A DNA stretch of 64,000 bases. Source: an uncultured Clostridia bacterium (GTDB taxonomy: Bacteria > Bacillota > Clostridia > Christensenellales > Borkfalkiaceae). The first letter of the stretch is position 1; each line of letters begins with the position of its first letter. Below, piece by piece: positions 7,605 to 15,886 of the stretch. The position numbers were made by a program, and so were the translations under genes. Under the pieces are notes generated by a model. The model searched no databases and was not told the origin of the DNA. It worked only from the letters and a program-made list of their open reading frames with translations. The stretch is taken from positions 1 through 64,000 of the forward strand of contig CANRNE010000004.1 in NCBI GenBank assembly GCA_947631925.1, in the 5' to 3' direction.

Positions 7605-8528
7605 ATGACATATCAAGGCAAAACGGTTGAAGAGGCGATTGCAATCGGGCTCGAAGAGCTGGGCATCGCCCGCGAGGACGCGGAGATTACCGTCCTCGAA
7701 CAGGGAAAGAAGAAGTTGTTCGGCTCCGTGCCCGCCAAGGTGGAGATTGTCCCCATCGTGCGGCTCACCGACGGCGAGCGCGCCGTCAAGTTCCTCGAAG
7801 GGCTCTTCCCTCTCCTCTGCTGCGAAGCAAATGCCGTGCTTGACAGCGAGGGCGAGAAAATCGTCATCCGCCTCGAGGGGGAAACCAAGAACCTCATCGG
7901 ACACCGCGGCGAAGTCATCGACGCCGTGCAGGTGCTCGCCGGTGCCGTCGCAAACACCGGGAGAACGGAGTACAAGCGGGTCGTCGTCGACTGCGGCAAT
8001 TACCGTGAGACGCGCGAGGAGACCTTGAAACGCGTCGCCAACAAGCTGGCCGCCAAGGCGGTGAGAACGGGCAAGCGCGTTCGTCTCGAGCCGATGAACC
8101 CCTACGAGCGCCGCATCATCCACTCCGCACTCGTGGACAACGAGGAAGTCACCACCCGCAGCGAAGGCAGGGAGCCCAACCGCTATGTGGTCATCACTCC
8201 CAAAAATCTTCGCCCCTTTGAAAAGCGGGACCGCGACGGGAAAAATTCCCGCGGGGACAGAAATCGCGGCGACAGAGACAGTCGCGACCCGAGAGGCCGC
8301 GGCCACGGCGACAGACCGTACAAAAAGCGCGAACTGCCCGCAGAGGGCACGCCCGAATCGAGCGGGACGAGCTTCTCCCGCGGCGGCACCCCGGGCTACA
8401 AAAAGGGCGGTTTCACGGGATTTTTCGGGACCTATCTCGGCAAAGAAGAGAGCGAAGACGTGACCCCCGTGACCGAAAACGAGGGCACCATGTCCGAGAC
8501 GGAGCCTTCGGAAACCCGCGACGAGTAA
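7605..8528 (+). CDS. jag: RNA-binding protein Jag/KhpB (SpoIIIJ-associated)
   Basis: Jag (KhpB/EloR) is a cytosolic RNA-binding regulator linked to cell elongation and division and encoded beside yidC. The 307 residues show a Jag_N domain (1-50, TVEEAIAIGLEELGI and GKKKLFGSVPAKVE), a KH domain (~75-150, NLIGHRGEVIDAVQVLAGA) and an R3H domain (~150-205, NPYERRIIHSALVD and RYVVITPK). The C-terminal ~100 residues are a charged Arg/Gly/Asp-rich tail (DRDSRDPRGRGHGDRP) that is unusual for the family and probably disordered. It starts 18 nt after yidC behind TAGGAG and ends at a strong terminator, closing the rpmH operon. Confidence 0.95.
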   Translation: MTYQGKTVEEAIAIGLEELGIAREDAEITVLEQGKKKLFGSVPAKVEIVPIVRLTDGERAVKFLEGLFPLLCCEANAVLDSEGEKIVIRLEGETKNLIGHRGEVIDAVQVLAGAVANTGRTEYKRVVVDCGNYRETREETLKRVANKLAAKAVRTGKRVRLEPMNPYERRIIHSALVDNEEVTTRSEGREPNRYVVITPKNLRPFEKRDRDGKNSRGDRNRGDRDSRDPRGRGHGDRPYKKRELPAEGTPESSGTSFSRGGTPGYKKGGFTGFFGTYLGKEESEDVTPVTENEGTMSETEPSETRDE

Positions 8529-8542
8529 GAATTTTCAAACAA

Positions 8543-8580
8543 AAAAGAGAGACGGGACATCCACCCGTCTCTCTTTTGTC
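8543..8580. terminator. Bidirectional intrinsic terminator after jag
   Basis: AAAAGAGAGACGGG pairs perfectly (14 bp) with CCCGTCTCTCTTTT across a 7-nt loop. A/T runs on both sides allow it to serve jag and the convergent small gene. Confidence 0.93.
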
Positions 8581-8592
8581 TTTCGGGAAAAT

Positions 8593-8823
8593 TCAGTGCT
8601 CCGCAAGCCACTTTTTCGCCGAAGCCTTGCTGAGCCCCGTGATTTTCTCCGTCGGATAGGGCGACGCCTCGCCGCCGTTCCCATACAGGAAATAATCCCC
8701 TTCGGGCGTCAAAAAGACGATTTCCTCGAACCCCGCGGGGTCGCCGAACACGCTGTGCGTGATGTGCTTGACCACCGTCGCGGACGACGTGTCGTACGTC
8801 TTGTTGCGCGTAGTTTTGACCAT
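8593..8823 (-). CDS. Small conserved hypothetical protein
   Basis: This 76-residue protein begins MVKTTRNKTYDTSSA, has GDPAGFEEIVFLTPEG and YFLYGNGGEASPYP in the middle and ends LSKASAKKWLAEH. I recognise this pattern as a small protein frequent in Clostridia, with no established function. It is soluble, has no cysteine, and ends in a short amphipathic helix. The start is well supported by GGAGGGTG 6 nt before the ATG. It is convergent with jag and shares its terminator. Confidence 0.8.
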   Translation of the reverse strand: MVKTTRNKTYDTSSATVVKHITHSVFGDPAGFEEIVFLTPEGDYFLYGNGGEASPYPTEKITGLSKASAKKWLAEH

Positions 8824-8965
8824 AATTCACCCTCCTTGCTTTCGTTTGATTCTATTGTAATAAACAAACACCGATTCGTCAAGAAAACGAGCGGGAATTT
8901 TCAAAATAGTGTAGAATTGTAAATAATTTCCAAATCTGCGCACGCGGCTTGCGGGGCGGTGTGTG

Positions 8966-9511
8966 TTACGAACACTTTTTTTCTGCGCCCCGACGGTATT
9001 CGAGCATGGAGACGGCCCCCGCGACCGCGTCTGCCATCGCGTAGACCATATTGAGCCGCGTCAGGTTGAGCAACTGATAGGAGAAGGCCGAGCGGCGTGC
9101 GACGATGCCGAGCACGGACACATCCCCCACCCGTCCGAGCCGCTTATTCGCTCCCGACCCCGGGCGGAGCGGCCCCGAAAATACCTTGACGAGCCCGACG
9201 TCGCTTTCCTCCCCCACCGCGGCGTCGACGGCGATGATTTTGCTCCCGGGGTGGGTCTTTTTCAAAAATTCCCCGAGATAGCGGACTTCCTTCGCGGTAA
9301 TCGGGCGGGCGAGCGTGCCGTAGAGATAGCCGCAAAAGCCGCGACGCTTCAGCATCGTTCCCGTGACGGGTCCGAGGCTGTCCCCCACCGCAAGGTCGCT
9401 CCCGATGCAGAGCACGACGGGCGGGGCGTCGAGCTTCCCGAGAAGAGTCTTGAGGGAGAGGAATATGCCCGTCTCCGCCATCGTATTGTTGTAATGAAAT
9501 GCGTGGTCCAT
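8966..9511 (-). CDS. yyaC: Spore protease YyaC family protein (DUF1256)
   Basis: YyaC is a sporulation-associated protein with a protease-like fold related to the GPR spore protease. The 181-residue protein contains VVLCIGSDLAVGDSLGPVTG, YLYGTLARPITAKEVRYL, IIAVDAAVGEESDVG and the tail NMVYAMADAVAGAVSMLE, all typical. The ATG at 9509-9511 follows GGGGGAGGTG. The upstream in-frame extension lacks a ribosome-binding site. In Bacillus subtilis yyaC lies beside the parAB origin genes, and here it is also within a few kilobases of parA and parB, supporting the call. Its presence implies a spore-forming ancestry. Confidence 0.9.
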   Translation of the reverse strand: MDHAFHYNNTMAETGIFLSLKTLLGKLDAPPVVLCIGSDLAVGDSLGPVTGTMLKRRGFCGYLYGTLARPITAKEVRYLGEFLKKTHPGSKIIAVDAAVGEESDVGLVKVFSGPLRPGSGANKRLGRVGDVSVLGIVARRSAFSYQLLNLTRLNMVYAMADAVAGAVSMLEYRRGAEKKCS

Positions 9512-9564
9512 AGTCACCTCCCCCGATTTGTTGACAAGATTGCGGAAAATTATAAGGAAAATGT

Positions 9565-9593
9565 ATGACTTTTCGGCGAAATGGTGATATAAT
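9565..9593 (+). promoter_or_regulatory. Promoter of the CvpA-like gene
   Basis: ATGACT (5 of 6 to TTGACT), 17 bp, TATAAT, followed by GGAGG about 10 nt downstream. Confidence 0.65.
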
Positions 9594-9612
9594 AGGGACA
9601 TCGGAGGTCAAA

Positions 9613-10161
9613 ATGAACTTACTCGCAGCGTCGGGGGGCTGGGTCCTCGACATCATCTTCTTCGTCGCCCTCACCGTCGGCATCATTGTCGGCTGTTGCC
9701 GCGGATTTGTAAAGGGTATTTGTAAAATCGCAGGCACCGTGTTTGCGCTCATCTTCGCCGTTTGCTTCTGTGTGCCGATGGAGAACTCCCTCGAGAGCAC
9801 CTTCGGCCTCACGACGGCGCTGACCGACGCGATTGGTAGCGCCATCGCCGCAAGTTGGATTGCGGTCGCCATCTCCTTCGTAGCGCTGGTCGTCATCATC
9901 AAACTTGGGGCTTGGCTCCTCGGGAAGCTCGGGACGGCGCTGGTGGACAAGTTTGCGCCGGTCAAAATCATCAACAAATTCCTCGGCGGCGTCCTTGGAT
10001 TTGTCAAAGCGCTCGTCATCATCCTGCTCATTCTCGCCATCTGCAAGTGGATTAACCTCGAGAGCATCAATGCGTTCATCGAAACGAGCGGCGTAGTGAA
10101 GTACGTCTATTCGTGGGATTGGTTCTCTTGGGCGATGCAATTCCCGACGCAACAGGCATAA
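9613..10161 (+). CDS. CvpA-family integral membrane protein
   Basis: This 182-residue protein has four hydrophobic segments: about 12-32 (LDIIFFVALTVGIIVGCCRG), 36-55, 78-103 and 122-142. The layout and the RGFVKGICKI turn after the first segment fit the CvpA/colicin V production family, whose biochemical role is not known. The ATG at 9613 follows GGAGGTCAAA. It is a single-gene unit with its own promoter and terminator. The family is often encoded close to origin or division genes in Firmicutes, which fits the surroundings. Confidence 0.78.
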   Translation: MNLLAASGGWVLDIIFFVALTVGIIVGCCRGFVKGICKIAGTVFALIFAVCFCVPMENSLESTFGLTTALTDAIGSAIAASWIAVAISFVALVVIIKLGAWLLGKLGTALVDKFAPVKIINKFLGGVLGFVKALVIILLILAICKWINLESINAFIETSGVVKYVYSWDWFSWAMQFPTQQA

Positions 10162-10173
10162 ATTTCCAATTCT

Positions 10174-10207
10174 CCCCGCAGACAAACCGTCTGCGGGGGC
10201 ATTTTTT
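10174..10207 (+). terminator. Intrinsic terminator after the CvpA-like gene
   Basis: CCCCGCAGAC pairs with GTCTGCGGGG (10 bp, loop AAACC), followed by GCATTTTTT. Confidence 0.93.
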
Positions 10208-10319
10208 ACGCGTTATCCACGCGAATTCCACAGATTTTGAACGTTTTCCACCAAAAATCAAGCATTTCCACAGCATTTTTTGCGTATTGTAGAGAAAAGG
10301 GCTATTTTTCGTGCACCAA

Positions 10320-10335
10320 AATTTCACGTGAAACA
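10320..10335. promoter_or_regulatory. parS-like centromere site 1
   Basis: The 16-mer AATTTCACGTGAAACA matches the Bacillus-type parS consensus TGTTTCACGTGAAACA at 14 of 16 positions with a perfect 12-bp palindromic core. ParA and ParB are encoded 2.3-3.1 kb downstream. Confidence 0.85.
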
Positions 10336-10361
10336 CTAAAAATTGCTGAAAAAATCGGGGA

Positions 10362-10377
10362 GGTTTCATGTGAAACA
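10362..10377. promoter_or_regulatory. parS-like centromere site 2
   Basis: GGTTTCATGTGAAACA matches the parS consensus at 14 of 16 positions, with one substitution in the centre. It lies 42 bp from site 1, about four helical turns, so both sites face the same side of the DNA. Confidence 0.82.
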
Positions 10378-10488
10378 TCATTTTTGGCAAAAATCGCCCA
10401 TTTTTGAGGCAAAAACGGCCATTTTTCGGGGTTTTTGTTATAGCGGGGTGAAATTTTTGAAATGTAGGCGAGAACTTTCTTCAAACAC

Positions 10489-10517
10489 TTGATAATTTTT
10501 TTGGAATGTGATACAAT
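10489..10517 (+). promoter_or_regulatory. Promoter of ftsH
   Basis: TTGATA, 17 bp, TACAAT. The leader is about 55 nt and contains an AAGGAG before the TTG start codon. Confidence 0.75.
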
Positions 10518-10577
10518 AATATTGCTTACAGTGGCGAACTGTAAAATGACAGCAAAATCAATATAAGGAGTTGCGAA

Positions 10578-12641
10578 TTGAGTAAGACAGTTAAAATCAT
10601 CATTGCCGTCATACTCGTTGCGGTTCTCGGAATAGGGGTTTACTTTCTGGTCACCTCACAAGTCAGAAACAGCAAGCAAATCGATTCCAGCGAGTTCACC
10701 GCACGCGTAACGGGCGAATCCTATGATTTCGACCACGACGGCACGAAAGACGAATTCAAAGAAGAAGACCGCATTGTGCGGGTCGAGGTGGACGGCTACG
10801 TCCTCTATGGCTACACGGCTGCAAGCCCCAACAACTACTCCTTCTGGGCGAACTATGCGAGTCTGTATTCGAAGGACGGCTTGGATATTCTCAACACTTG
10901 GGACGTCGAATACAACTACGCCAATCCCGATGCGGGAAGCGGGTGGGGGAATATCCTCTATATTGCCATGCTCGTGCTTGGCGTCGTCATGTTTGTCGTG
11001 ATACTTCGCATGTCCACAGGCGGAAACGGCAAGATTATGAGCTTCGGCAAGACCAAGGCGAGGGTCACGACGAACATAAAAGTTCGGTTCTCCGACGTCG
11101 CGGGAGCGGAAGAGGAGAAGGAAGAGCTCGCCGAAGTCGTGGAGTTTTTGAAGAATCCCAAGAAGTTCTCTGCTCTCGGGGCGAAGATTCCCAAGGGCGT
11201 GCTCCTTGTGGGCCCTCCCGGGACGGGCAAAACGCTGTTCGCGCGTGCCGTTGCCGGGGAGGCGAATGTGCCCTTCTTCTCCGCAAGCGGCTCCGATTTT
11301 GTGGAAATGTATGTCGGTGTCGGTGCCTCGCGTGTACGCGACCTCTTTGATATCGCGAAGCGCAACCAGCCCTGTATCATCTTCATCGATGAAATCGATG
11401 CGGTCGGGCGGCAGCGTGGAGCGGGTCTCGGTGGCGGCCACGACGAACGCGAGCAAACCCTCAACCAAATTCTCGTCCAGATGGACGGATTTGAGACAAA
11501 CGACGGCATCATTGTCATGGCAGCGACAAACCGCGCGGATATTCTCGACAACGCATTGCTTCGTCCCGGACGTTTCGACAGACAAATTTACGTGCACCTG
11601 CCCGATGTTAAGGGACGTGAACAAATTTTGAAGGTCCATTCCCGCAACAAACCCCTTGCGCCCGACGTCAACTTTAAGGTCATCGCGCGCATCACGAGCG
11701 GTTTTTCGGGCGCAGACCTTGCCAATCTCCTCAATGAGGCTGCAATTTTAGCGGCGCGTGCGGGCAAGAAGCTCATCGGCAACCTTGAGCTCTATGAGGC
11801 CATCAACAAAGTCATCATGGGTCCCGCCAAAAAGAGCCGCGTCGTGAGCGAGCAGGAGAAGAAGCTCACCGCCTACCACGAATCCGGCCACGCCATTCTC
11901 GGCAAGCTCTGCCACGAGGAGGACAACGTGCAGGAGGTCTCCATCATCCCGCGCGGCCCCGCGGGCGGCTACACGCTCTACCGCCCCGAGAACGACAACA
12001 ACCTCGAGACGGTCAAGTCCCTCCGCGGCGCCATTTGCTCCGGCCTCGGCGGAAGAGTGGCTGAGGAGATTGTGCTTCACGACGTCTCCTCGGGGGCCTC
12101 GAGCGACATTCGGCAGGTCACGCAGATTGCCCGCAAGATGGTCACCGAGTGGGGTATGAGCGACCGCTTGGGTCCCATTGCCTATTCGAGCGACGGCCCC
12201 GTGTTCCTCGGCAGAGATTTTGAGGAACGCAACACCTATTCCGAAGAGACGGCGGGCGCCATCGACGAGGAAGTCAAGCGTATCATCTCCGAAGAGTATG
12301 AGCGTGCGAGAAAATTGCTCACCGAGAACCGCTCCATTCTCGACAACATGGCGCGCGTGCTCGTGGAGCGGGAGACCATCTACACGGCGGAAGTCGACAT
12401 ACTCATGGCGGGCAAGGACTATAAAGAGGTGCTTGCCTACATGGAGGAGCACGACAAGGAGACGCCCGACGACCCCTTCGGTCGGGTCGCGGAGGCAGTT
12501 GCCGCCGATGAGGCGAAATCTGACGGCTCTTCCTCGGACATGGGTGCCTCGGACGCGGTCGACGCCGAAAAAGGTGCCACCCATGTCGAAGATGACGGAA
12601 AAAATCCGCCCAACGGCCCGACAGACGATGAATCTGAATAG
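10578..12641 (+). CDS. ftsH: ATP-dependent zinc metalloprotease FtsH
   Basis: FtsH is a hexameric membrane AAA+ protease that degrades misfolded membrane and regulatory proteins. Of 687 residues, TM1 is 5-25, an extracytoplasmic domain covers 30-122, and TM2 is 125-144. The AAA+ module has Walker A GPPGTGKT (212-219), Walker B IIFIDEID (267-274) and the [12 protein letters not shown]. The zinc site is HESGH (434-438). The start is a TTG behind AAGGAG. An unusual detail is the extracytoplasmic loop D-F-D-H-D-G-T-K-D (50-58), which looks like an EF-hand/dockerin calcium loop. The C-terminal ~45 residues are acidic and probably disordered. It lies directly before parA. Confidence 0.97.
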   Translation: MSKTVKIIIAVILVAVLGIGVYFLVTSQVRNSKQIDSSEFTARVTGESYDFDHDGTKDEFKEEDRIVRVEVDGYVLYGYTAASPNNYSFWANYASLYSKDGLDILNTWDVEYNYANPDAGSGWGNILYIAMLVLGVVMFVVILRMSTGGNGKIMSFGKTKARVTTNIKVRFSDVAGAEEEKEELAEVVEFLKNPKKFSALGAKIPKGVLLVGPPGTGKTLFARAVAGEANVPFFSASGSDFVEMYVGVGASRVRDLFDIAKRNQPCIIFIDEIDAVGRQRGAGLGGGHDEREQTLNQILVQMDGFETNDGIIVMAATNRADILDNALLRPGRFDRQIYVHLPDVKGREQILKVHSRNKPLAPDVNFKVIARITSGFSGADLANLLNEAAILAARAGKKLIGNLELYEAINKVIMGPAKKSRVVSEQEKKLTAYHESGHAILGKLCHEEDNVQEVSIIPRGPAGGYTLYRPENDNNLETVKSLRGAICSGLGGRVAEEIVLHDVSSGASSDIRQVTQIARKMVTEWGMSDRLGPIAYSSDGPVFLGRDFEERNTYSEETAGAIDEEVKRIISEEYERARKLLTENRSILDNMARVLVERETIYTAEVDILMAGKDYKEVLAYMEEHDKETPDDPFGRVAEAVAADEAKSDGSSSDMGASDAVDAEKGATHVEDDGKNPPNGPTDDESE

Positions 12642-12653
12642 GAGGTCGCTGAC

Positions 12654-13430
12654 ATGGGTAGGGTCATTTCGTTCTCCAACCAGAAGGGAGGCGTCGGGAA
12701 GACGACAACCTGCGTCAACATGGCGGCCTATCTTGCGACCGCGGGAAAGCGCGTCATGCTTGTCGACCTCGACCCGCAGGGCAACGCGACAACCGGCCTC
12801 GGGTTTGCAAAGGGCGGCTTGAAGAAGTCGGTCTACAACGTCATGATTGACGACGAAGACGTCAAGGACAATCTTCTTACGACCGTCATCGATAACCTCA
12901 CGGTGTTGCCGTCCAACATCGACCTTGCGGGCGCGGAGGTGGAGCTCGTCTACAAGAAGGGCCGCGAGAAGGTGCTGCGGGGCGCCTTGGAAAAAGTCAA
13001 AGGGCAGTACGATTTCATTCTCATCGACTGCCCGCCCTCGCTCGGCCTTCTCACCATCAACGCCCTTGCGGCGAGCGACAGCGTCATCATTCCCATCCAG
13101 AGCGAGTACTACGCGCTCGAGGGGCTCTCCCAGCTCATGAACACGATAGCTCTCGTCCGCCAACACCTCAACAAGAGCCTGAAGGTGGAGGGGGTCGTCA
13201 TCACGATGTACGACGGCAGGTCGCTCATTTCCCGCCAGATTGCCGCCGACATCAAGAAGTTTTTCAGCAAGAAGCTCTATGAAATCGTCATTCCGCGCAA
13301 CGTGCGTCTCTCCGAGGCGCCGAGCCACGGAAAACCCATTCTGCTGCATGACCCGAAGTGCATGGGCGCACGGGCATACAGCGCGCTCACGGAAGAATTT
13401 TTGAAAAAATCAGAGGGAAAAGGAGATTAA
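12654..13430 (+). CDS. parA: Chromosome-partitioning ATPase ParA (Soj)
   Basis: ParA/Soj is the DNA-binding Walker-type ATPase that works with ParB-parS in origin segregation and, in relatives, regulates initiation by DnaA. The 258 residues contain the deviant Walker A KGGVGKTT (11-18), the switch segment VDLDPQGNATTG (DLDPQG), FILIDCPPSLGLLTINAL and IPIQSEYYALEGLSQL, all typical for chromosomal ParA. The start follows AGGAGG. Stop and start of parA/parB are separated by 2 nt, so they form one operon, preceded closely (12 nt) by ftsH. Confidence 0.97.
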   Translation: MGRVISFSNQKGGVGKTTTCVNMAAYLATAGKRVMLVDLDPQGNATTGLGFAKGGLKKSVYNVMIDDEDVKDNLLTTVIDNLTVLPSNIDLAGAEVELVYKKGREKVLRGALEKVKGQYDFILIDCPPSLGLLTINALAASDSVIIPIQSEYYALEGLSQLMNTIALVRQHLNKSLKVEGVVITMYDGRSLISRQIAADIKKFFSKKLYEIVIPRNVRLSEAPSHGKPILLHDPKCMGARAYSALTEEFLKKSEGKGD

Positions 13431-13432
13431 CC

Positions 13433-14329
13433 ATGGCAAAAGGATTAGGACGCGGGCTTTCCGCCCTGTTCAGCGACACGGAGAGCGCCTACGAGAAGGC
13501 GCAGGGAGACATCAAAGAGACTTCGGAGGGGTCCACGGAGGTTCCTCTCTCCAAAGTCATTCCCAACCCCGACCAGCCGAGAAAGGCTTTCGACGAGAAT
13601 TCGCTCAACGACCTCGCCCGTTCCATCAAGGAGCACGGCGTCATCAGCCCCCTCGTCGTCAACCGCAAGGAGGACGGGACGTACATGATTATTGCCGGGG
13701 AGCGCAGATATCGCGCCGCCGTCAAAGCGGGCCTCGAGCACATTCCCGTCATCATCAAACAGTTGGACAAGCGCGAGATTCAGGAGATTTCCCTCATCGA
13801 AAACCTGCAGCGCGAGGACCTCAACCCCATCGAGGCCGCGTACGGCATGCGCCGCCTCATGGAGGAATTCAATCTTACGCAGGAGGTGCTCGCCGAGCGC
13901 CTCGGCAAATCCCGTCCCGCGATTGCGAACACGATGCGCCTTCTGACGCTCTCGGAGGAAGTCGTCGACCTCGTCCGCGAGGGGAAACTCTCCGCGGGGC
14001 ACGCGCGCACCCTCGTTCCCGTCGCCAAGGTCGCACAGGCACAGCTCGCCCGTGAATGCGTGAAGAACGGCTGGTCGGTGCGCGACATGGAGCGCGCGGT
14101 CAAGCAGTATCTCAACCCGCCCGAAGTCATCGCAAAGGAGCGCGAGAAGAAGAACGCCCTCGCCAACGTCGAGCTCAAACACTTCGTCGAGCGGCTGCGC
14201 TCCACCTTCAAGACCAAGGTCTCCCTCATCGGGACGGAGAAGAAGGGGAGAATCTACATCGACTACTACACCCGTGACGACCTCGACCGCATCTCCGAAC
14301 TGCTCGACATTCTCGACAACCTGCATTAA
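13433..14329 (+). CDS. parB: Chromosome-partitioning protein ParB (Spo0J)
   Basis: ParB binds parS sites and spreads on DNA as a CTP-dependent clamp. The 298-residue protein starts MAKGLGRGLSALF. It has the first conserved box (PNPDQPRKAFDENSL), the CTP-binding GERRYRA motif, the IQEISLIENLQREDLNPIEA stretch and a helix-turn-helix (LTQEVLAERLGKSRPAIANTMRLL). A C-terminal dimerisation domain ends in DRISELLDILDNL. The ATG at 13433 follows AAAGGAG. Upstream in-frame extension into parA is excluded because it lacks a ribosome-binding site. Two parS-like sites lie upstream of ftsH at about 10.3 kb. Confidence 0.97.
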   Translation: MAKGLGRGLSALFSDTESAYEKAQGDIKETSEGSTEVPLSKVIPNPDQPRKAFDENSLNDLARSIKEHGVISPLVVNRKEDGTYMIIAGERRYRAAVKAGLEHIPVIIKQLDKREIQEISLIENLQREDLNPIEAAYGMRRLMEEFNLTQEVLAERLGKSRPAIANTMRLLTLSEEVVDLVREGKLSAGHARTLVPVAKVAQAQLARECVKNGWSVRDMERAVKQYLNPPEVIAKEREKKNALANVELKHFVERLRSTFKTKVSLIGTEKKGRIYIDYYTRDDLDRISELLDILDNLH

Positions 14330-14375
14330 AGAATAAGGAGAATCGCCTCGTGCCGCACGGCGCGGGGCTTTCATC

Positions 14376-15788
14376 ATGGAATTTACACCCCTGTCTGCAA
14401 TTTTACCCGAAGAAATCAAGCCCTATCTTCGCAATCAATGCCTGCATCTGTCCGATTTTTCGTGCGGATTTCTCTTCATGTGGCAAAAGACGCTGCACCC
14501 GCTCTATGCCATCGTCGAGGGTTGCCTCGTCATCGAGGAGTTCTACGCGGGAAGGTGGTATTTTCACTACCCCGTCTCCTTAACCGGGGACAGAGAAGAG
14601 GAGCTCGCCGCCGTCGCCGCCGTGGAAAAATACTGCCGCGCGAGCGACAAGCGCCTGCACTTTACCAACGTTCCCGAGAGCCGCATCGCGGACATGGTAT
14701 GCCGATATCCGTCCGCGGCCGTCTCAAATAACCGCAGATGGCGGGATTATCTGTATCTTGCCGAAGATTTTCGCACATTTGCGGGAAAAAAGTACGCGGG
14801 ACAGCGAAATCACGTCAGAAAATTCGAGAAATTATACCCCGATTGGTCGTTTTCCAAAGCCTCACTCTCGGACATGGGTGCCTTGGAACACTTCTTAGAG
14901 GAGTACGGCGCGTCCCAACTCGAAAAGCACGACGCGCTCGCGGACGAGGAGCTCTCCGAGGTCTACGCCGTCCTTCCCCACATGCGGGAGCTCGGCATGT
15001 TCGCGGGCATTTTGCGCGTGGGCGAAAAGGTGGTCGGCTTCTCCGCCGGGGAACGGTGCGGCGACATGGTGATTATTCATATCGAGAAGGCGCTCCGCGG
15101 CTATGAGGGGGCCTATCCCTTTCTCGCGCAAAAATTTGCCGAGACGTTTGCGGGCGACGCGCGCTATCTCAACCGCATGGACGACGCGGGGGACGCGGGC
15201 CTGCGCAAGTCCAAACTGCAGTACCACCCCTGCGAACTCGTCGCAAAATACAACCTCATTCCGCACCGCGCCATCGACAATGTCTCCAAACTTCCCACCC
15301 TGCACACGGAGCGGCTCACCCTGCGGCCCGTGGAGGACGAGGAGGCCGACGCGTATGCCCGTCTCGCCTCCGACGTCGAAAGAAACCGCTACTGGGGGTA
15401 TGACTGGCGCACGGACGCAGAGGGGACCCCGTCGCCCGCGTGGTTTCTCGAGGGCGCGCGGGAGGATTTCAATCACCGCCGCGAGATGCCGCTCGGCATT
15501 TTTCTCGAAAAGACGCTCGTCGGGGAAGTCGTTTTGCACAACTTCGGCTACACGGCGGAGTGCGAGGTCGGTGTGCGGCTCTTGCCCGATTTTGAGGGGA
15601 TGGGGTACGCTTTTGAGGCGGTGAAGGCCTATTCGCAGTACGCGTTTTTGCAGCTCAACATCGAGCGCGTCGAGGCGAAGTGCTATCGCGAGAACACCCG
15701 CTCCCGCGCGATGCTGCTGCGGGCGGGCATGCGCCCCTGCGGCGAGGACGCGACGTACTTTTACTTCTGCCGCACGGCGGAAGATTGA
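14376..15788 (+). CDS. Fusion of DUF2156-type and GNAT acyltransferase domains
   Basis: This 470-residue cytosolic protein has two parts. Residues 1-300 resemble DUF2156, a GNAT-related fold found in the C-terminal half of phosphatidylglycerol lysyltransferases (LHFTNVPESRIADMV, then YAGQRNHVRKFEKLYPDW, and LRKSKLQYHPCELVAKY). Residues 305-468 form a RimJ/RimL-type N-acetyltransferase (LHTERLTLRPVEDEEA, EVVLHNFGYTAECEVGVRLL, the acetyl-CoA-binding FEGMGYAFEAVKAY, and AKCYRENTRSRAMLLRAGM). The substrate is unknown. The ribosome-binding site is weak. It lies 46 nt after parB and may be read through from the parAB operon, but a functional link is not evident. Confidence 0.82.
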   Translation: MEFTPLSAILPEEIKPYLRNQCLHLSDFSCGFLFMWQKTLHPLYAIVEGCLVIEEFYAGRWYFHYPVSLTGDREEELAAVAAVEKYCRASDKRLHFTNVPESRIADMVCRYPSAAVSNNRRWRDYLYLAEDFRTFAGKKYAGQRNHVRKFEKLYPDWSFSKASLSDMGALEHFLEEYGASQLEKHDALADEELSEVYAVLPHMRELGMFAGILRVGEKVVGFSAGERCGDMVIIHIEKALRGYEGAYPFLAQKFAETFAGDARYLNRMDDAGDAGLRKSKLQYHPCELVAKYNLIPHRAIDNVSKLPTLHTERLTLRPVEDEEADAYARLASDVERNRYWGYDWRTDAEGTPSPAWFLEGAREDFNHRREMPLGIFLEKTLVGEVVLHNFGYTAECEVGVRLLPDFEGMGYAFEAVKAYSQYAFLQLNIERVEAKCYRENTRSRAMLLRAGMRPCGEDATYFYFCRTAED

Positions 15789-15886
15789 AATTTCGCAAAA
15801 ATCGTCGGGAAAAAGTGATACAAATCTTCGCGGACGTGATATAATATAGGAAAATTCAACTTTGCTGTTTGCAAAAGGAGAGAAGA

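Larger units (their letters stand above)
10208..10488. other. Non-coding A/T-rich region with DnaA-box-like motifs (candidate origin region B)
   Basis: This gap between cvpA and ftsH encodes no protein. It holds TTATCCACG (10213-10221, one mismatch to the DnaA box), several further TTCCACAG/TTTCCACAG elements up to about 10276, two parS-like palindromes, and then A/T-rich DNA with repeated CCATTTTT runs. The coincidence of DnaA-box-like motifs with parS-like sites makes it an alternative or additional origin candidate. Confidence 0.5.

Noticed and set aside
9512-9601. A 30-residue upstream extension of yyaC
   Set aside because: ATG 9509-9511 has a strong ribosome-binding site and fits the family start; the extension crosses the divergent promoter region.
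11748-13349. A 533-codon minus-strand frame opposite ftsH and parA
   Set aside because: It overlaps two clearly real genes and has no ribosome-binding site or recognisable domain.
13358-13432. A longer start for parB within parA
   Set aside because: The extension lacks a ribosome-binding site, while ATG 13433 has AAAGGAG and gives the usual MAKGLGRGLSALF start.
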